From assembly GCA_009783465.1 (NCBI GenBank), contig WRDM01000004.1, positions 1 to 64,000 on the forward strand: a stretch of 64,000 nucleotides of DNA, in the 5' to 3' direction. A program made the translations under genes and the position numbers. The notes under the pieces were generated by a model, which was not told the origin of the DNA, ran no database searches, and saw only the letters and a program-made list of their open reading frames with translations. Positions within the stretch are counted from its first letter, which is position 1, and every line of letters begins with the position of its first letter. This document shows, piece after piece, positions 8,451 to 16,881 of this stretch. The stretch comes from Phycisphaerae bacterium. Lineage in GTDB: Bacteria > Planctomycetota > Phycisphaerae > SM23-33.

Positions 8451-8727
8451 TTCGCGAAAAACGGGGAATTACGATGCGATTGCCCTGAAAACATCCCCTC
8501 CTTCTCTGTGATTCTCTGTGTCTCTGTGGTAAAAGACATTTGCCTTTCGAACGGACGGACAGGCTCCGAAAATTCTCGCCTCCCCGATTGCCAGAAAGTA
8601 ACGAGAGTGGTTAAATGTTGCCGATGTTTCGTAAGGCGTCGCATGGACGTCCCGAGCGAGTAAAATGGCTGTGCATGACCGCCTGTGTCCGGCGGAACCA
8701 TTTTGAGCCCCTGTACCCGAGATCACT

Positions 8728-9351
8728 ATGCCGAAAAAGAAAGACAAGAATCTGCCCCCCGAGGACAATACAGAGTACGTGCCCGTCGTGTTCGCGGGCG
8801 ACAGCGAGGAGGCCGGCTACTACCGCGACCTGCTGGCCGAACACGACATCCCCGCCGTGATCGGTAAGCCCGCCTCCAGTGAGGAGGACGAGGAGGCCGT
8901 CGGCGAGGGCGTGCCCGTCCTCGTGCCCGAAGCCAACCTCGACGAAGCCAGCGAAATCATCGCCGAAGGCGAAGGCCTCGACGCCTTCGGAGACGAGGAG
9001 GACGACGCCCTCTTCGGCAACGAGGACGAGGACGACAATGACGACGGCGAGGATGACGGCGACGACGATGACGGCGACGACGATGCCTTCGACGACGAAG
9101 ATGAAGAAGACCTCGACGACGACGAACCCGACGAAGACGATCTCGACGAGGAAGACGACGAAGATCTCGACGACGAGGACGAAGAGGACGACGAAGCGTT
9201 CGAGGACGAAGAATTCGACGACGAAGACGAGGACGAGGAAGAAGACGACGAGTTCATGGATGATGAAGAAGACGACGAAGAACTCGACGACTTCGAGGAC
9301 GAAGAGGCCGCGGACGAAGACGAGGATGACGAGGACGAGGACGAAGAATAG
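8728..9351 (+). CDS. DUF2007-like protein with a long Asp/Glu tail
   Basis: Residues about 15-80 (YVPVVFAGDSEEAGYYRDLL, HDIPAVIG, VPVLVPEANLDEASEII) match the small alpha/beta DUF2007 fold, a putative regulatory domain of unknown ligand. The remaining 120 or so residues are nearly pure Asp and Glu with scattered Phe, Asn and Gly, giving a highly acidic protein of 207 residues. No signal peptide or membrane segment is present, so it is probably cytoplasmic. The ribosome-binding site is weak (CGAGATC). The tail could mimic nucleic acid or bind basic proteins or metal; none of this is shown. A family A hairpin follows directly and may act as terminator. Confidence 0.75.
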   Translation: MPKKKDKNLPPEDNTEYVPVVFAGDSEEAGYYRDLLAEHDIPAVIGKPASSEEDEEAVGEGVPVLVPEANLDEASEIIAEGEGLDAFGDEEDDALFGNEDEDDNDDGEDDGDDDDGDDDAFDDEDEEDLDDDEPDEDDLDEEDDEDLDDEDEEDDEAFEDEEFDDEDEDEEEDDEFMDDEEDDEELDDFEDEEAADEDEDDEDEDEE

Positions 9352-9357
9352 CCTAAC

Positions 9358-9461
9358 CTGGCCGCAGGCCCTGCCATGTTGCGTTGTAAGACGGTGTGAG
9401 CGACTGAATGTTTCGCCTGTCACAACAATCGACAACGCAAACGGGCAGGGCCTGCGGCCAG
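9358..9461. repeat. Family A hairpin
   Basis: CTGGCCGCAGGCCCTGCCAT at 9358 pairs with GGGCAGGGCCTGCGGCCAG ending at 9461. The inner arms are GCGTTGT and ACAACGC-type. Confidence 0.85.
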
Positions 9462-9569
9462 ATCGGGCTTTGCGGCGATGTCCGCCTGCAAACGTGACGC
9501 ACATCCCCGGCCTGCCGCCCTGCGAATGGTCACTCGCCACGTGACGCCGTTTTGCGTATACTGACGGCC

Positions 9570-11273
9570 ATGAGCGACCCCAGCCAACCTGCCGAAAACC
9601 ACCGTCCGCCCGACGGGCCTCCCGTCGCCAGCCAGCCGGGGGACGCCTGCCCGTTCCGTCGGCCTCGGTTTGTGGGCAGCAAGCTGATTTTCGTCCTGCT
9701 GCTGGCCTATCTCGCGACCACGGTGGCGGCGTGGTTCTGGTGGACCAACCACGCGCAGTCGCGTCTCCAGGCGGAGATCGACGCCATTCACGCCCGCGGC
9801 GAGCCGGTGACGCTCGAGGAGATCCAATTTTTCCGCCAGCTCCCGCCCGAGCGGAACGCCTTCACGTTCTACCTCCAGGCCGTCGAGACGGTCGAAGCCC
9901 TCGACGCCACCGTACACGGCGAACCCGGCGGCTGGCCGTCGCTGTACGTGCTGAACGACTACCCCGCCTGGCGGCGCGAACACGCCGACGAGGCGGCGGA
10001 CTTCCTGGCCGCGTGCCGCCCCGCGCTGGACCTGATCCGGCAGGCCCGCGACATGGACGGCGTGCCGCTGACGAATCCGGGATCGACCTGGGCGCACCAG
10101 GACGCGTTTTCGTACGATCTGAGCTACACCCGCCAGGCCACCAAACTCTGCCAATTGGCCGCCGCGATGGCGCACGACGCGGGCGACGACCGCGAGGCAT
10201 TCGAGTACCTGCGCGACATCCTGCACCTTCGCGATTTACTTGGCGAACACCCGACGCTCCTCTCGTCACTGACGCAGATTGCGGTGGGCGCTCTGGCGGT
10301 GGCGAGTATCGAGCAGATCGCGCCGACATTGCGAATCGGCGACGGCCCCGGCGACGTGGCCGTGGCGGATGTTCGCGAACTGGTCGAACGGCTGGTGCAG
10401 GCGGACCCGCTGTTGGCCACCGCCCGCAAGGCCGTGATCGCCGAGCGGGTGGGGCTTTACGAACTGGCCCTCCAGGCCGTGCGGCGGGCGGACACGGCGG
10501 GGGCGAGATTCTCCTTCCATCATGAAACCGGCCCGCTGGTGAACGCCAATCTCGCGCTGCTGCTTCGATTGAGTCCCGTGTTTTATCCCGACCATTTCGG
10601 CGAACGCTATGGCGACAAGCCAGGCCCGCAGGAACGCATTGAGTTGACGAAGAGAGAGGCCCAACTGCTGGACCGCCTGCAAAACGACGGATGGAACGCC
10701 GGGGACAACATGGGCTTCGTGGAGCGGCGGGGAAAATTCATGGTGATCCCTCTCTTGGGCACGCTGCCTGCCAGGGCCAAGTACAGGACCCTGGTGTATC
10801 GCGGGGTCGCCTCGCATCGCATGGCCGGTCTGGCGTTGCTCATGCGGGCGTACGAAGTGGAGACGGGCCGGCCGGTTGACACGCTCGACGACCTGGCGCC
10901 TCGCTACCTGGCCTCGCTGCCGGAGGACCCGTTCTCGCCAACCGGCCAGCCGCCGCGGTATCTGCCCGACGATCCGTATCCGAGGCTGTACTGTTTGGAC
11001 TGGAACCAGCAGGACGACGGCGGCGATGGCGGCTCGAGGAAACCGCCATACCGGGAAACAAAAGACTGGCTGTTTTTCCTGAACAACACCCGCGACCAGG
11101 CCGAAGAACGCGATGAACAACCGCCGCCAGCAAAGACCCCGAGACAATCACTCGTCCGCCCGGACGGACGAGTGCATCTCACGCCGGACATGATCATGCC
11201 TGCTACAGCGACCCGACCAGCAGACTCCACATCATCACCGTCAGCGGCATCGTCGATATCGTCGTCCCAATGA
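9570..11273 (+). CDS. Membrane-anchored protein of unknown function
   Basis: This 567-residue protein has a Pro-rich cytoplasmic head, one N-terminal membrane helix (LIFVLLLAYLATTVAAWFWW, about residues 34-53) and a large soluble, mostly helical part. I do not recognise a named domain. The general form, with a repetitive helical region and a late YLPDDPYPRLYCLDW segment, is seen in many planctomycete hypothetical proteins. The ATG at 9570 is preferred over an upstream TTG; there is no good ribosome-binding site. Its last 71 bases overlap the convergent end of the next gene, so its Ser/Thr-rich C-terminus (SSPSAASSISSSQ) may be fortuitous. Confidence 0.7.
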   Translation: MSDPSQPAENHRPPDGPPVASQPGDACPFRRPRFVGSKLIFVLLLAYLATTVAAWFWWTNHAQSRLQAEIDAIHARGEPVTLEEIQFFRQLPPERNAFTFYLQAVETVEALDATVHGEPGGWPSLYVLNDYPAWRREHADEAADFLAACRPALDLIRQARDMDGVPLTNPGSTWAHQDAFSYDLSYTRQATKLCQLAAAMAHDAGDDREAFEYLRDILHLRDLLGEHPTLLSSLTQIAVGALAVASIEQIAPTLRIGDGPGDVAVADVRELVERLVQADPLLATARKAVIAERVGLYELALQAVRRADTAGARFSFHHETGPLVNANLALLLRLSPVFYPDHFGERYGDKPGPQERIELTKREAQLLDRLQNDGWNAGDNMGFVERRGKFMVIPLLGTLPARAKYRTLVYRGVASHRMAGLALLMRAYEVETGRPVDTLDDLAPRYLASLPEDPFSPTGQPPRYLPDDPYPRLYCLDWNQQDDGGDGGSRKPPYRETKDWLFFLNNTRDQAEERDEQPPPAKTPRQSLVRPDGRVHLTPDMIMPATATRPADSTSSPSAASSISSSQ

Positions 11274-11949
11274 CCAGCCAGGCCAGGATAAGCTTCGCGC
11301 CCGCCCCGATCATCGCCCCGCCCGAACGGCCTGTGAGATTTTTCAAACCCACCAGCACGACGATCAGCCAATACAGCCAGATCATGCCGACCAGAATCCC
11401 GCACACATTCATCACGATGGGATACGCCTGTTTGTCCAGGACAAAACACAGCGGCATCGGAAACAGCACGAGAAACAGGACCAGCGGCGCGGCCAGGTAG
11501 TCGATGCGGATCAGCGACTGCTGCTGCCACTGCCGCGACGCCGTCGGCGGCACCGACAGCCATTGCACCACCCGCATCATCAGCGTGAAGGCGCCGTAGT
11601 GCAGGAACAGCGAACCGGCGACGATCGCAAACATCACAAGAATCGCTTCATCCGATCCGCCCGATCGGGTGGCGGCCTTCATGCCGGCGACGGAAAACAT
11701 GCCGACGCCAACACCCAGCACCGCCATGAAAACCGCCCACCGCCGGAAACTTCGCGACCGTTTGGGCTGCGGCGAAAACGTGTCGGGCGAAAAAATGCAG
11801 CCGGTGCGGCACATCACCATCCAGACGGTCCGCCAGAACAGCGTCGCCGTCCGCCCGGCGCACTCGTACGGAATCGGACTCCGCCGCGCCGGATCGACTT
11901 CGGGAGTGGAAATCGCCGGCGGCACGGAAGGCGGCGTGCCCTGGGTCAT
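11203..11949 (-). CDS. Multi-pass membrane protein, possibly Yip1-like
   Basis: The 248-residue protein has a Pro-rich head with IPYE, followed by four to five hydrophobic helices: WAVFMAVLGVGVGMFSVAGM, AILVMFAIVAGSLFLHYGAF, YLAAPLVLFLVLFPMPLCF, VCGILVGMIWLYWLIVVLVG and the C-terminal segment. The layout and the IPYE/RTVW opening resemble bacterial Yip1-domain proteins, but no decisive motif is visible. Its ATG overlaps the stop of the upstream deoxyhypusine-synthase-like gene by 4 bases, so the two are cotranscribed. Confidence 0.7.
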   Translation of the reverse strand: MTQGTPPSVPPAISTPEVDPARRSPIPYECAGRTATLFWRTVWMVMCRTGCIFSPDTFSPQPKRSRSFRRWAVFMAVLGVGVGMFSVAGMKAATRSGGSDEAILVMFAIVAGSLFLHYGAFTLMMRVVQWLSVPPTASRQWQQQSLIRIDYLAAPLVLFLVLFPMPLCFVLDKQAYPIVMNVCGILVGMIWLYWLIVVLVGLKNLTGRSGGAMIGAGAKLILAWLVIGTTISTMPLTVMMWSLLVGSL

Positions 11950-12923
11950 GCGTCGGTCTCCAGCATCGCGTGCAGGGCCGGCAGCGTCGCCTGGTGGTCG
12001 CCTCGAATGTAGTAGCTTTGGCCTCCGTCAGCGACGGTGCGGACGAGGATCGTTTTGAACGGGCGATAGTAATATTCGGGGCTGTCTTTGGGGGCCTCGG
12101 CGTGGAGGTTGCCGCCCAGCGGCACGAGGTCGAAAACCGCCGACGTCAACCGCGTGATCGACTCGCCCCGCTGGTGCGCCACGTTGCGGGCCATCGCCAG
12201 GGCCTTGAGATAAATTTCAGGCCCCATGACGGCCGACCCGAAACACAGCACCACGCCGCCCTCGAAGTTCTGCGCCTGCCGCGCGTAGATCAAAAAGTCG
12301 CGATAGCTGGCCGACCCGAACGCCGCGCCGTCGAAATTCGGATGCTCGTGAATGATGTCGTACCCCACGCCGATATGCACCGTCGCGGGCACGCCGGCCT
12401 CGTAGGCGGCCGCGAAAATCGAAACGTCCTTGTGCGGGTACACGTCGTCCCCGCCGCCCGCGACGGCCCGGCCGAGGGCTTCGCCGTAACCAAGCCCCTC
12501 GCGGTCGCCCTGGGCGACGATCTCGTTCAACTCGCCGCTTTCGGTCCACAGGCCGAACTGGCCCTGCTTGATGTAGGCCGCCACCGACTCCGTCGACGCG
12601 CCGAAGCGGGCCAGCTCGTAATCGTGAATCGAGCACGCGCCGTTGGTGGCCACCAGCGTCACCCACCCACGACGGATCAGATCGATCACGTACCGGCTGA
12701 GCCCGCGCTTGATCACGTGCGCCCCCATCATCAACACGACGGCAGCCCCCCGCCGCCGGGCATCCCGCACCGCCCCAGCCACCGCGGACAAATCCGGATG
12801 ATCAAACGCCATCGGCCGCTTGCCGACGTCCACCACATCGGCCAGGTGAACATCGTGCCTCCGGTCACGAAGCGAGAGCAACGTCAACTGCGAACGGTCG
12901 AACAAGGGATACCGACTGGTCAT
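11946..12923 (-). CDS. Deoxyhypusine synthase-like protein
   Basis: The 325-residue protein carries the segment pattern of the DHS superfamily: a nucleotide-binding type MMGAHVIKRGLSRYVIDLI, the motif ATNGACSIHDYELARFGAST (compare the DHS AGA...HDLE...G block), then VPATVHIGVGYDIIHEHPN. Eukaryotic and archaeal DHS modifies eIF5A using NAD and spermidine, but bacteria lack that target. Bacterial DHS-like proteins are mostly uncharacterised or act in polyamine chemistry. The conserved lysine of true DHS cannot be placed with confidence. It is the first gene of a two-gene unit with the membrane protein downstream. Confidence 0.65.
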   Translation of the reverse strand: MTSRYPLFDRSQLTLLSLRDRRHDVHLADVVDVGKRPMAFDHPDLSAVAGAVRDARRRGAAVVLMMGAHVIKRGLSRYVIDLIRRGWVTLVATNGACSIHDYELARFGASTESVAAYIKQGQFGLWTESGELNEIVAQGDREGLGYGEALGRAVAGGGDDVYPHKDVSIFAAAYEAGVPATVHIGVGYDIIHEHPNFDGAAFGSASYRDFLIYARQAQNFEGGVVLCFGSAVMGPEIYLKALAMARNVAHQRGESITRLTSAVFDLVPLGGNLHAEAPKDSPEYYYRPFKTILVRTVADGGQSYYIRGDHQATLPALHAMLETDA

Positions 12924-12958
12924 GGGTGTCTCCGATCATGCGGGCAATAGAAAATTCG

Positions 12959-13183
12959 CTACGTGTGGGCCTTCGATTTTCGCTGGCGTAGGGCGGGCCG
13001 TGTGTTGGCGTTTGTTTTCGTCGAAACTTTCCGCCGTGGCGGTGACGGTGGCGGATTGGCGACAGGATAATGTTTCCGCAAGTAGTCGCCTAGAGCCTCC
13101 ACGGTCGGAAATTCACGGTTGAGTTCTGTGCGAATGGCGCGGATTTCCTCGATAGGGTCCATGTCAGCATAGCTTTTTTTCAT
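12959..13183 (-). CDS. Small protein, probable antitoxin partner of the PIN toxin
   Basis: The 74-residue protein begins MKKSYADMDPIEEIRAIRTE and has a YLRKHYP motif, after which it becomes a basic, Pro/Lys/Arg-rich tail. The opening (short helix with MDP.EEIR.IR.EL) is typical of small genes beside PIN-domain toxins. The ATG overlaps the toxin stop by 4 bases, so translation is coupled, and the order is toxin first, antitoxin second. The antitoxin assignment rests mainly on position. Confidence 0.65.
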   Translation of the reverse strand: MKKSYADMDPIEEIRAIRTELNREFPTVEALGDYLRKHYPVANPPPSPPRRKVSTKTNANTRPALRQRKSKAHT

Positions 13184-13662
13184 GATGACTCCTCCAGTAA
13201 CAGCCGGTCGGGCGTGAAAACCGTTGCCGGTTCCCAGCCTTGTCTTCGGATCATACGCTCAACACGGGAACGAAGGCCAGGGTTATCCAGATGTTTCTGG
13301 TTCCACGTCAACAGATATCGCGCCCCGTGGACCGCCGCCATGGCCAAGTGCATAGCGTCGGCTCTCACCGACTCTGGCACCAGATCATGTGAAAGCAACC
13401 ATTTCGCCAACAAATCCGCTTCGGTCGTAGCCGGCACTTCGATAAGTGATTGCGCCTTTTCCAACCGCCGGGCCGCTGCCCCCGGATCGCCACGGGCGAT
13501 TTCCAGCATCACGGTGGGCGACACGACGCACTCCCACTCATGCCGACGTGCCCACCACATCGCCGTCAGTTGCTGGCGAATTTTGTTCAGGCCGTCTTTG
13601 GCGGGCCTAGCGGTCAGGTAACTGATCACCGACGACTCGACATACACGCGTTTTTTGGCCAT
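13180..13662 (-). CDS. PIN-domain protein, VapC-like toxin
   Basis: The 160-residue protein has the PIN nuclease layout: VYVESSVISYLTARP at the N-terminus with Glu in place of the first Asp, a Glu in SPTVMLEIAR, and VRADAMHLAMAAVHG with the third acidic position. RYLLTWNQKHLDN is the usual final strand and helix. Family members cleave RNA (often tRNA) with Mg2+ or Mn2+ and are neutralised by a cognate antitoxin, here probably the overlapping downstream gene. GGGAAG upstream may serve as ribosome-binding site. Confidence 0.8.
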   Translation of the reverse strand: MAKKRVYVESSVISYLTARPAKDGLNKIRQQLTAMWWARRHEWECVVSPTVMLEIARGDPGAAARRLEKAQSLIEVPATTEADLLAKWLLSHDLVPESVRADAMHLAMAAVHGARYLLTWNQKHLDNPGLRSRVERMIRRQGWEPATVFTPDRLLLEESS

Positions 13663-13795
13663 CCGATACGCTTCCCGTTCCGTTCATTTCAGTGTACATC
13701 GCCGCCTGCCTGTTGACAAGCGACGCCAACGCACCCAGCCGCAATAATCGCCGGAACAAAACGTTTGACATGGAATGAAGCACACGGTGATTTCC

Positions 13796-14965
13796 ATGAA
13801 ACGGCTGTTTTTTCTGACGATCATGACCGCGGCGCTGACGTGGCCCGTGTTGGCCCAGGACGCGCCGACCAGTCGCCCGTCGCCTCGCGGGCCGCGTGGT
13901 CTCGCCGCCAGTTCGCCCGCCTCGCGCCCCGGCCCCAGGCCGCCACGCGTGGAACTCAACGCCCTCATCGACAGCCTCGGCCTCACGCCCGAGCAGCGAA
14001 CGACCGTCGACGGTATTCTCGCGGCACACCGGCAGAGCGTCGAAAATTTCCATAAGGAAAACGCCGCCAAAATGCAGGAACTCGAACGGGCGGCCCGGGC
14101 GGCAAGAGAGCGGAAGGATGACGACGCCCTCAAGGCCAAACAGGACGAATTGGCCAAGCTCTTCGCCGCCCGCGACGCCCTGCACGAACAGTTGATGAAG
14201 CAATTGCAGGACGCCCTCAGCGACGAGCAGATGCAACGAGTGCGGGCCGCGTTCGACCAGATGCGCCAGCAGCCGGCGATGCGGGCGCTGGCGGGGCTGG
14301 CCGGGCTGAACCTCAGCGACGAACAGAAGCAGCAGGCCCAGGCGATTCTCGACGAGGCCAATGAGCACGCCAAGGCGACACCCGATCCGGCGGAAAAAGA
14401 CCGGATTTTCCGGGCGGCCATGGAGAAAATTCACGCCGACGTGCTGACAGCGGACCAACGCGAGCAGGCCGAGAGAAATCGACATCGGATGGAACTGTTC
14501 GGCATGCTGCGCGGGCTGCGGCTGGCGCCCGAGCAGCACGAACGGATTCGCGCGATCCAGCAGGAGATGACGAAAAAGCTCGAAGCCGCCCAAACGCCCG
14601 AGGACCGCCGCGCGATCGTCGACGCCGCCATGAACGACGTCTCCGCCAACGTGCTCACGAAGGAACAACGCGAGCAACTGGACAATTTCCGCCGGCGCTC
14701 CGCCCCACCCCCGCCGCCACCGACGTCACAGCCAGCCTCGCCGCCGTCGTCGCTGGATCAACTGAACCTGACCGACGACCAGAAGAAGCAGATTGAAAAA
14801 ATCCGGCAGGACTACGCCAACACGATCGAAAACGCCAACACGCCCCGGGAACGCCGCGAAGCCATGCGGGCGGCCATGAAACAAATCCGTGAAGAGGTCC
14901 TCACCGAGGACCAACGCAAACAGTTGGACGAGCTCCGCCCGACCACCAGGCCGGCGCGGGGGTGA
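13796..14965 (+). CDS. Secreted helical protein with Spy/CpxP-like repeats
   Basis: A signal peptide MKRLFFLTIMTAALTWPVLA is followed by a Pro/Arg/Ser linker. At least four repeats of the form L.LT.EQ...V..IL (LGLTPEQRTTVDGIL, LNLSDEQKQQAQAIL, LRLAPEQHERIRAIQ, LNLTDDQKKQIEKI) follow, separated by charged helices and a Pro-rich spacer. LTxxQ repeats are typical of Spy/CpxP-type periplasmic chaperones and metal-stress proteins. The protein is 389 residues from this start; an in-frame ATG 21 bases upstream is also possible. Periplasmic protein binding is a reasonable guess. Confidence 0.75.
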   Translation: MKRLFFLTIMTAALTWPVLAQDAPTSRPSPRGPRGLAASSPASRPGPRPPRVELNALIDSLGLTPEQRTTVDGILAAHRQSVENFHKENAAKMQELERAARAARERKDDDALKAKQDELAKLFAARDALHEQLMKQLQDALSDEQMQRVRAAFDQMRQQPAMRALAGLAGLNLSDEQKQQAQAILDEANEHAKATPDPAEKDRIFRAAMEKIHADVLTADQREQAERNRHRMELFGMLRGLRLAPEQHERIRAIQQEMTKKLEAAQTPEDRRAIVDAAMNDVSANVLTKEQREQLDNFRRRSAPPPPPPTSQPASPPSSLDQLNLTDDQKKQIEKIRQDYANTIENANTPRERREAMRAAMKQIREEVLTEDQRKQLDELRPTTRPARG

Positions 14966-15136
14966 GTAAACAAGCCCTTGTTATCAGGGCAATCACATTC
15001 ACATGACGCGGCGTGCCAGTAAGTGACTTCTTTCTTGGCGTGAGGTATTGCGTTGCGTGAGCGCCTGGTATGACGTACGCGACGCCGGGAGTTTCGGTCA
15101 CGGCAGGCTGGTCACAGCAGGCAGGACCGGTCCGAG

Positions 15137-15421
15137 TCCCGAAGGGACGGCGTCGGGTAGCCCAGGGTGAGCGGTACGCCGCGAACCCTGGGTTTTCGGG
15201 CGTTTTTCAGCTTTTTCATCGTGCCTGACGCCACTGGCCGCAAGGCACACCGTCGCGTGAAGGCGGCATCGAACGACATACACGTTCTCGTGTGTGCGTC
15301 GTTCGAAGCCGACCTCGCATGACGGCGCGGCCTCGGCCAGTGGCGTCAGGCCCGATGCTGTCCCCAGGGTTCGCGGCGTACCGCTCACCCTGGGCTACCC
15401 AACGCCGTCCCTTCGGGACTC
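15137..15421. repeat. Family H large nested inverted repeat
   Basis: Outer arms GTAGCCCAGGGTGAGCGGTA and its complement enclose inner arms TGCCTGACGCCACTGGCC and GGCCAGTGGCGTCAGGC, which enclose GTGTGTGCGTCGTTCGAAGC. It fills most of the 530-base gap 14966-15495, in which I see no gene. Confidence 0.85.
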
Positions 15422-15495
15422 AGACAAGTTTCGCCTTCCGGCACGTCCAGTCACATGCCCTGCGCGTTCGTACCACCGCCATAATAATAGGGCCC

Positions 15496-15897
15496 TCACG
15501 GCGCGCTGGGTGCGTACTCCAGCAGCGTCGTGACGTACCCGACAAACTCCGACGACAGTGGCCAGTTGCCGCGGCCCTCTGACCAATGATCGTGACTGCC
15601 CAGCCCTCCGACGTGCACCGAATGCACCATGCCGTCGGCGTCCGTGAAATCAACCGTCGCGGCGGTAATACAAAAACAGGCAAACCAGGACGTTCTGCCC
15701 TGTCCCATCTTCGGGAAAAACCGGGCCAATTCATCGACCGTCGCCTTGTCCGTCACCGTCACCTGCCGCCCATTCATCTGACGGTCCGGCCAATACGCCA
15801 CCTTCACCACGGCCGACGTGCAGTCCACGGGCTTCCCACAGCCCGCCCAATGCAAAACACAAACCGAAGCCAACGCGAAAACCAACAGGCCTTTCAT
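15496..15897 (-). CDS. Small lipoprotein of unknown function
   Basis: From the ATG at 15897 the 133-residue protein begins MKGLLVFALASVCVLHWAGC, a signal peptide ending in a lipobox-like WAGC, so Cys20 is probably lipidated. AGGAGA about 8 bases upstream fixes this start. The mature part resembles small planctomycete lipoproteins with a beta-rich domain (VTVTDKATVDELARFF, ATVDFTDADG, HVGGLGSHDHW). No enzyme motif is seen. Confidence 0.75.
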   Translation of the reverse strand: MKGLLVFALASVCVLHWAGCGKPVDCTSAVVKVAYWPDRQMNGRQVTVTDKATVDELARFFPKMGQGRTSWFACFCITAATVDFTDADGMVHSVHVGGLGSHDHWSEGRGNWPLSSEFVGYVTTLLEYAPSAP

Positions 15898-15951
15898 GCG
15901 AGTTCTCCTGTAATATATGGACGTTTTACACATCTCCTCACGACAGGCTTA

Positions 15952-15992
15952 TCCATACCTACTGGCTACTGGCTGATGGCTATTGGCTGCTG
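15952..15992. repeat. Family D heptamer repeat
   Basis: ATCCATACCTACTGGCTACT and following TGGCTGA/TGGCTAT units lie just behind folE. Confidence 0.7.
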
Positions 15993-15994
15993 TC

Positions 15995-16585
15995 TCACTT
16001 CCTCCCCATCAGCAGATTCACCGCTTCCGTCCGCGTCGCGAGGTTGCTTTTGAACGTGCCCCGCATCGCCGACGTCACCATCACCGCGTCGGATTTTTTC
16101 ACGCCGCGGATCGTCATGCAGGTGTGCGTGGCCTCGATAATGACGGCCGCCCCGCGGGCTTCGAGTTTCTCCATCAGCAGGTCGGCGATCTGGCACGTCA
16201 GCCGCTCCTGCAACTGCGGGCGGTGGGCGAACTCATCCACCACGCGGGCGAGTTTGCTCACGCCGCACACCTTGCCCTTGGGCAGATAGGCCACGTGCGC
16301 CTTGCCCATGAACGGCAGCAGGTGATGCTCGCAGATCGAATTAAACGGAATGTCCCGCAGCACGACCATCTCGTCGTAGCTCTCGGTAAAGCCGACATCC
16401 AGATGCCTCGCCGGCTCGACCCGCGTCCCGCCGAGCAACTCCTCGTACATTCGCGCCACGCGCCCCGGCGTGCCGCGAAGCCCCTCGCGATCGGGATCCT
16501 CGCCCACGGCAATCAAAATCTGCCGCACCGCCTGCCGGATCGCCTCGTGATCCACCGCACGCGACGCGTTGTGTTCGTCGTTCAT
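15995..16585 (-). CDS. folE: GTP cyclohydrolase I
   Basis: The 196-residue protein matches GTP cyclohydrolase I over its whole length. It shows [16 protein letters not shown], the zinc-site segment [20 protein letters not shown], the active-site [12 protein letters not shown] and the second zinc cysteine in [12 protein letters not shown]. It converts GTP to 7,8-dihydroneopterin triphosphate, the entry to folate and, through related steps, to queuosine precursors (queF lies at 48.6 kb). AAGGAA precedes the ATG. It acts in the cytoplasm as an oligomer. Confidence 0.95.
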   Translation of the reverse strand: MNDEHNASRAVDHEAIRQAVRQILIAVGEDPDREGLRGTPGRVARMYEELLGGTRVEPARHLDVGFTESYDEMVVLRDIPFNSICEHHLLPFMGKAHVAYLPKGKVCGVSKLARVVDEFAHRPQLQERLTCQIADLLMEKLEARGAAVIIEATHTCMTIRGVKKSDAVMVTSAMRGTFKSNLATRTEAVNLLMGRK

Positions 16586-16716
16586 GACTCGTTCCTTATA
16601 TACGGACGCGTTATTCTACCATAGTTTTTTCCGCGGAGATTACGGGATTCAAGGATTCCCTGGGCAAGCGCATGTGCATTTTCCGGTTTGTTACGTGACC
16701 TTTGTGGTTGGCGTGA

Positions 16717-16821
16717 CTGGCCACAGGCCCTGCCACTTTGCGTTGTCGATCGTTGTTGATCACCGAAACGTTTTGCCGCTCACAACATTTCACAACGCAA
16801 ACTGGCAGGGCCTGTGGCCGG
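16717..16821. repeat. Family A hairpin
   Basis: CTGGCCACAGGCCCTGCCAC at 16717 pairs with CTGGCAGGGCCTGTGGCCGG ending at 16821. It lies between the divergent folE and mqnE genes. Confidence 0.85.
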
Positions 16822-16881
16822 GTTGGGCTATGCGACGATACGGCGTAACGCGCACCCGATACGCGACGCCTACACTTGGGC

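Larger units (their letters stand above)
8157..8534. repeat. Nested composite inverted repeat (family G arms around B and F)
   Basis: Outer arms are CACAGAGACACAGAGGACCA at 8161 and its near-complement ending CTCTGTGGTAAAA at 8534. Inside lie a complete family B hairpin (8212-8313) and a family F repeat (8345-8450). It fills most of the 760-base gap before 8728. I see no gene in this gap. Confidence 0.75.

Noticed and set aside
8157-8534. CRISPR-like appearance of short repeated units
   Set aside because: Units are 7-10 bases, in inverted arms, without regular unique spacers or nearby cas genes.
8820-9377. Poly-serine frame opposite the acidic tail
   Set aside because: It is the reverse complement of GAC/GAG-type codons; no start region or domain.
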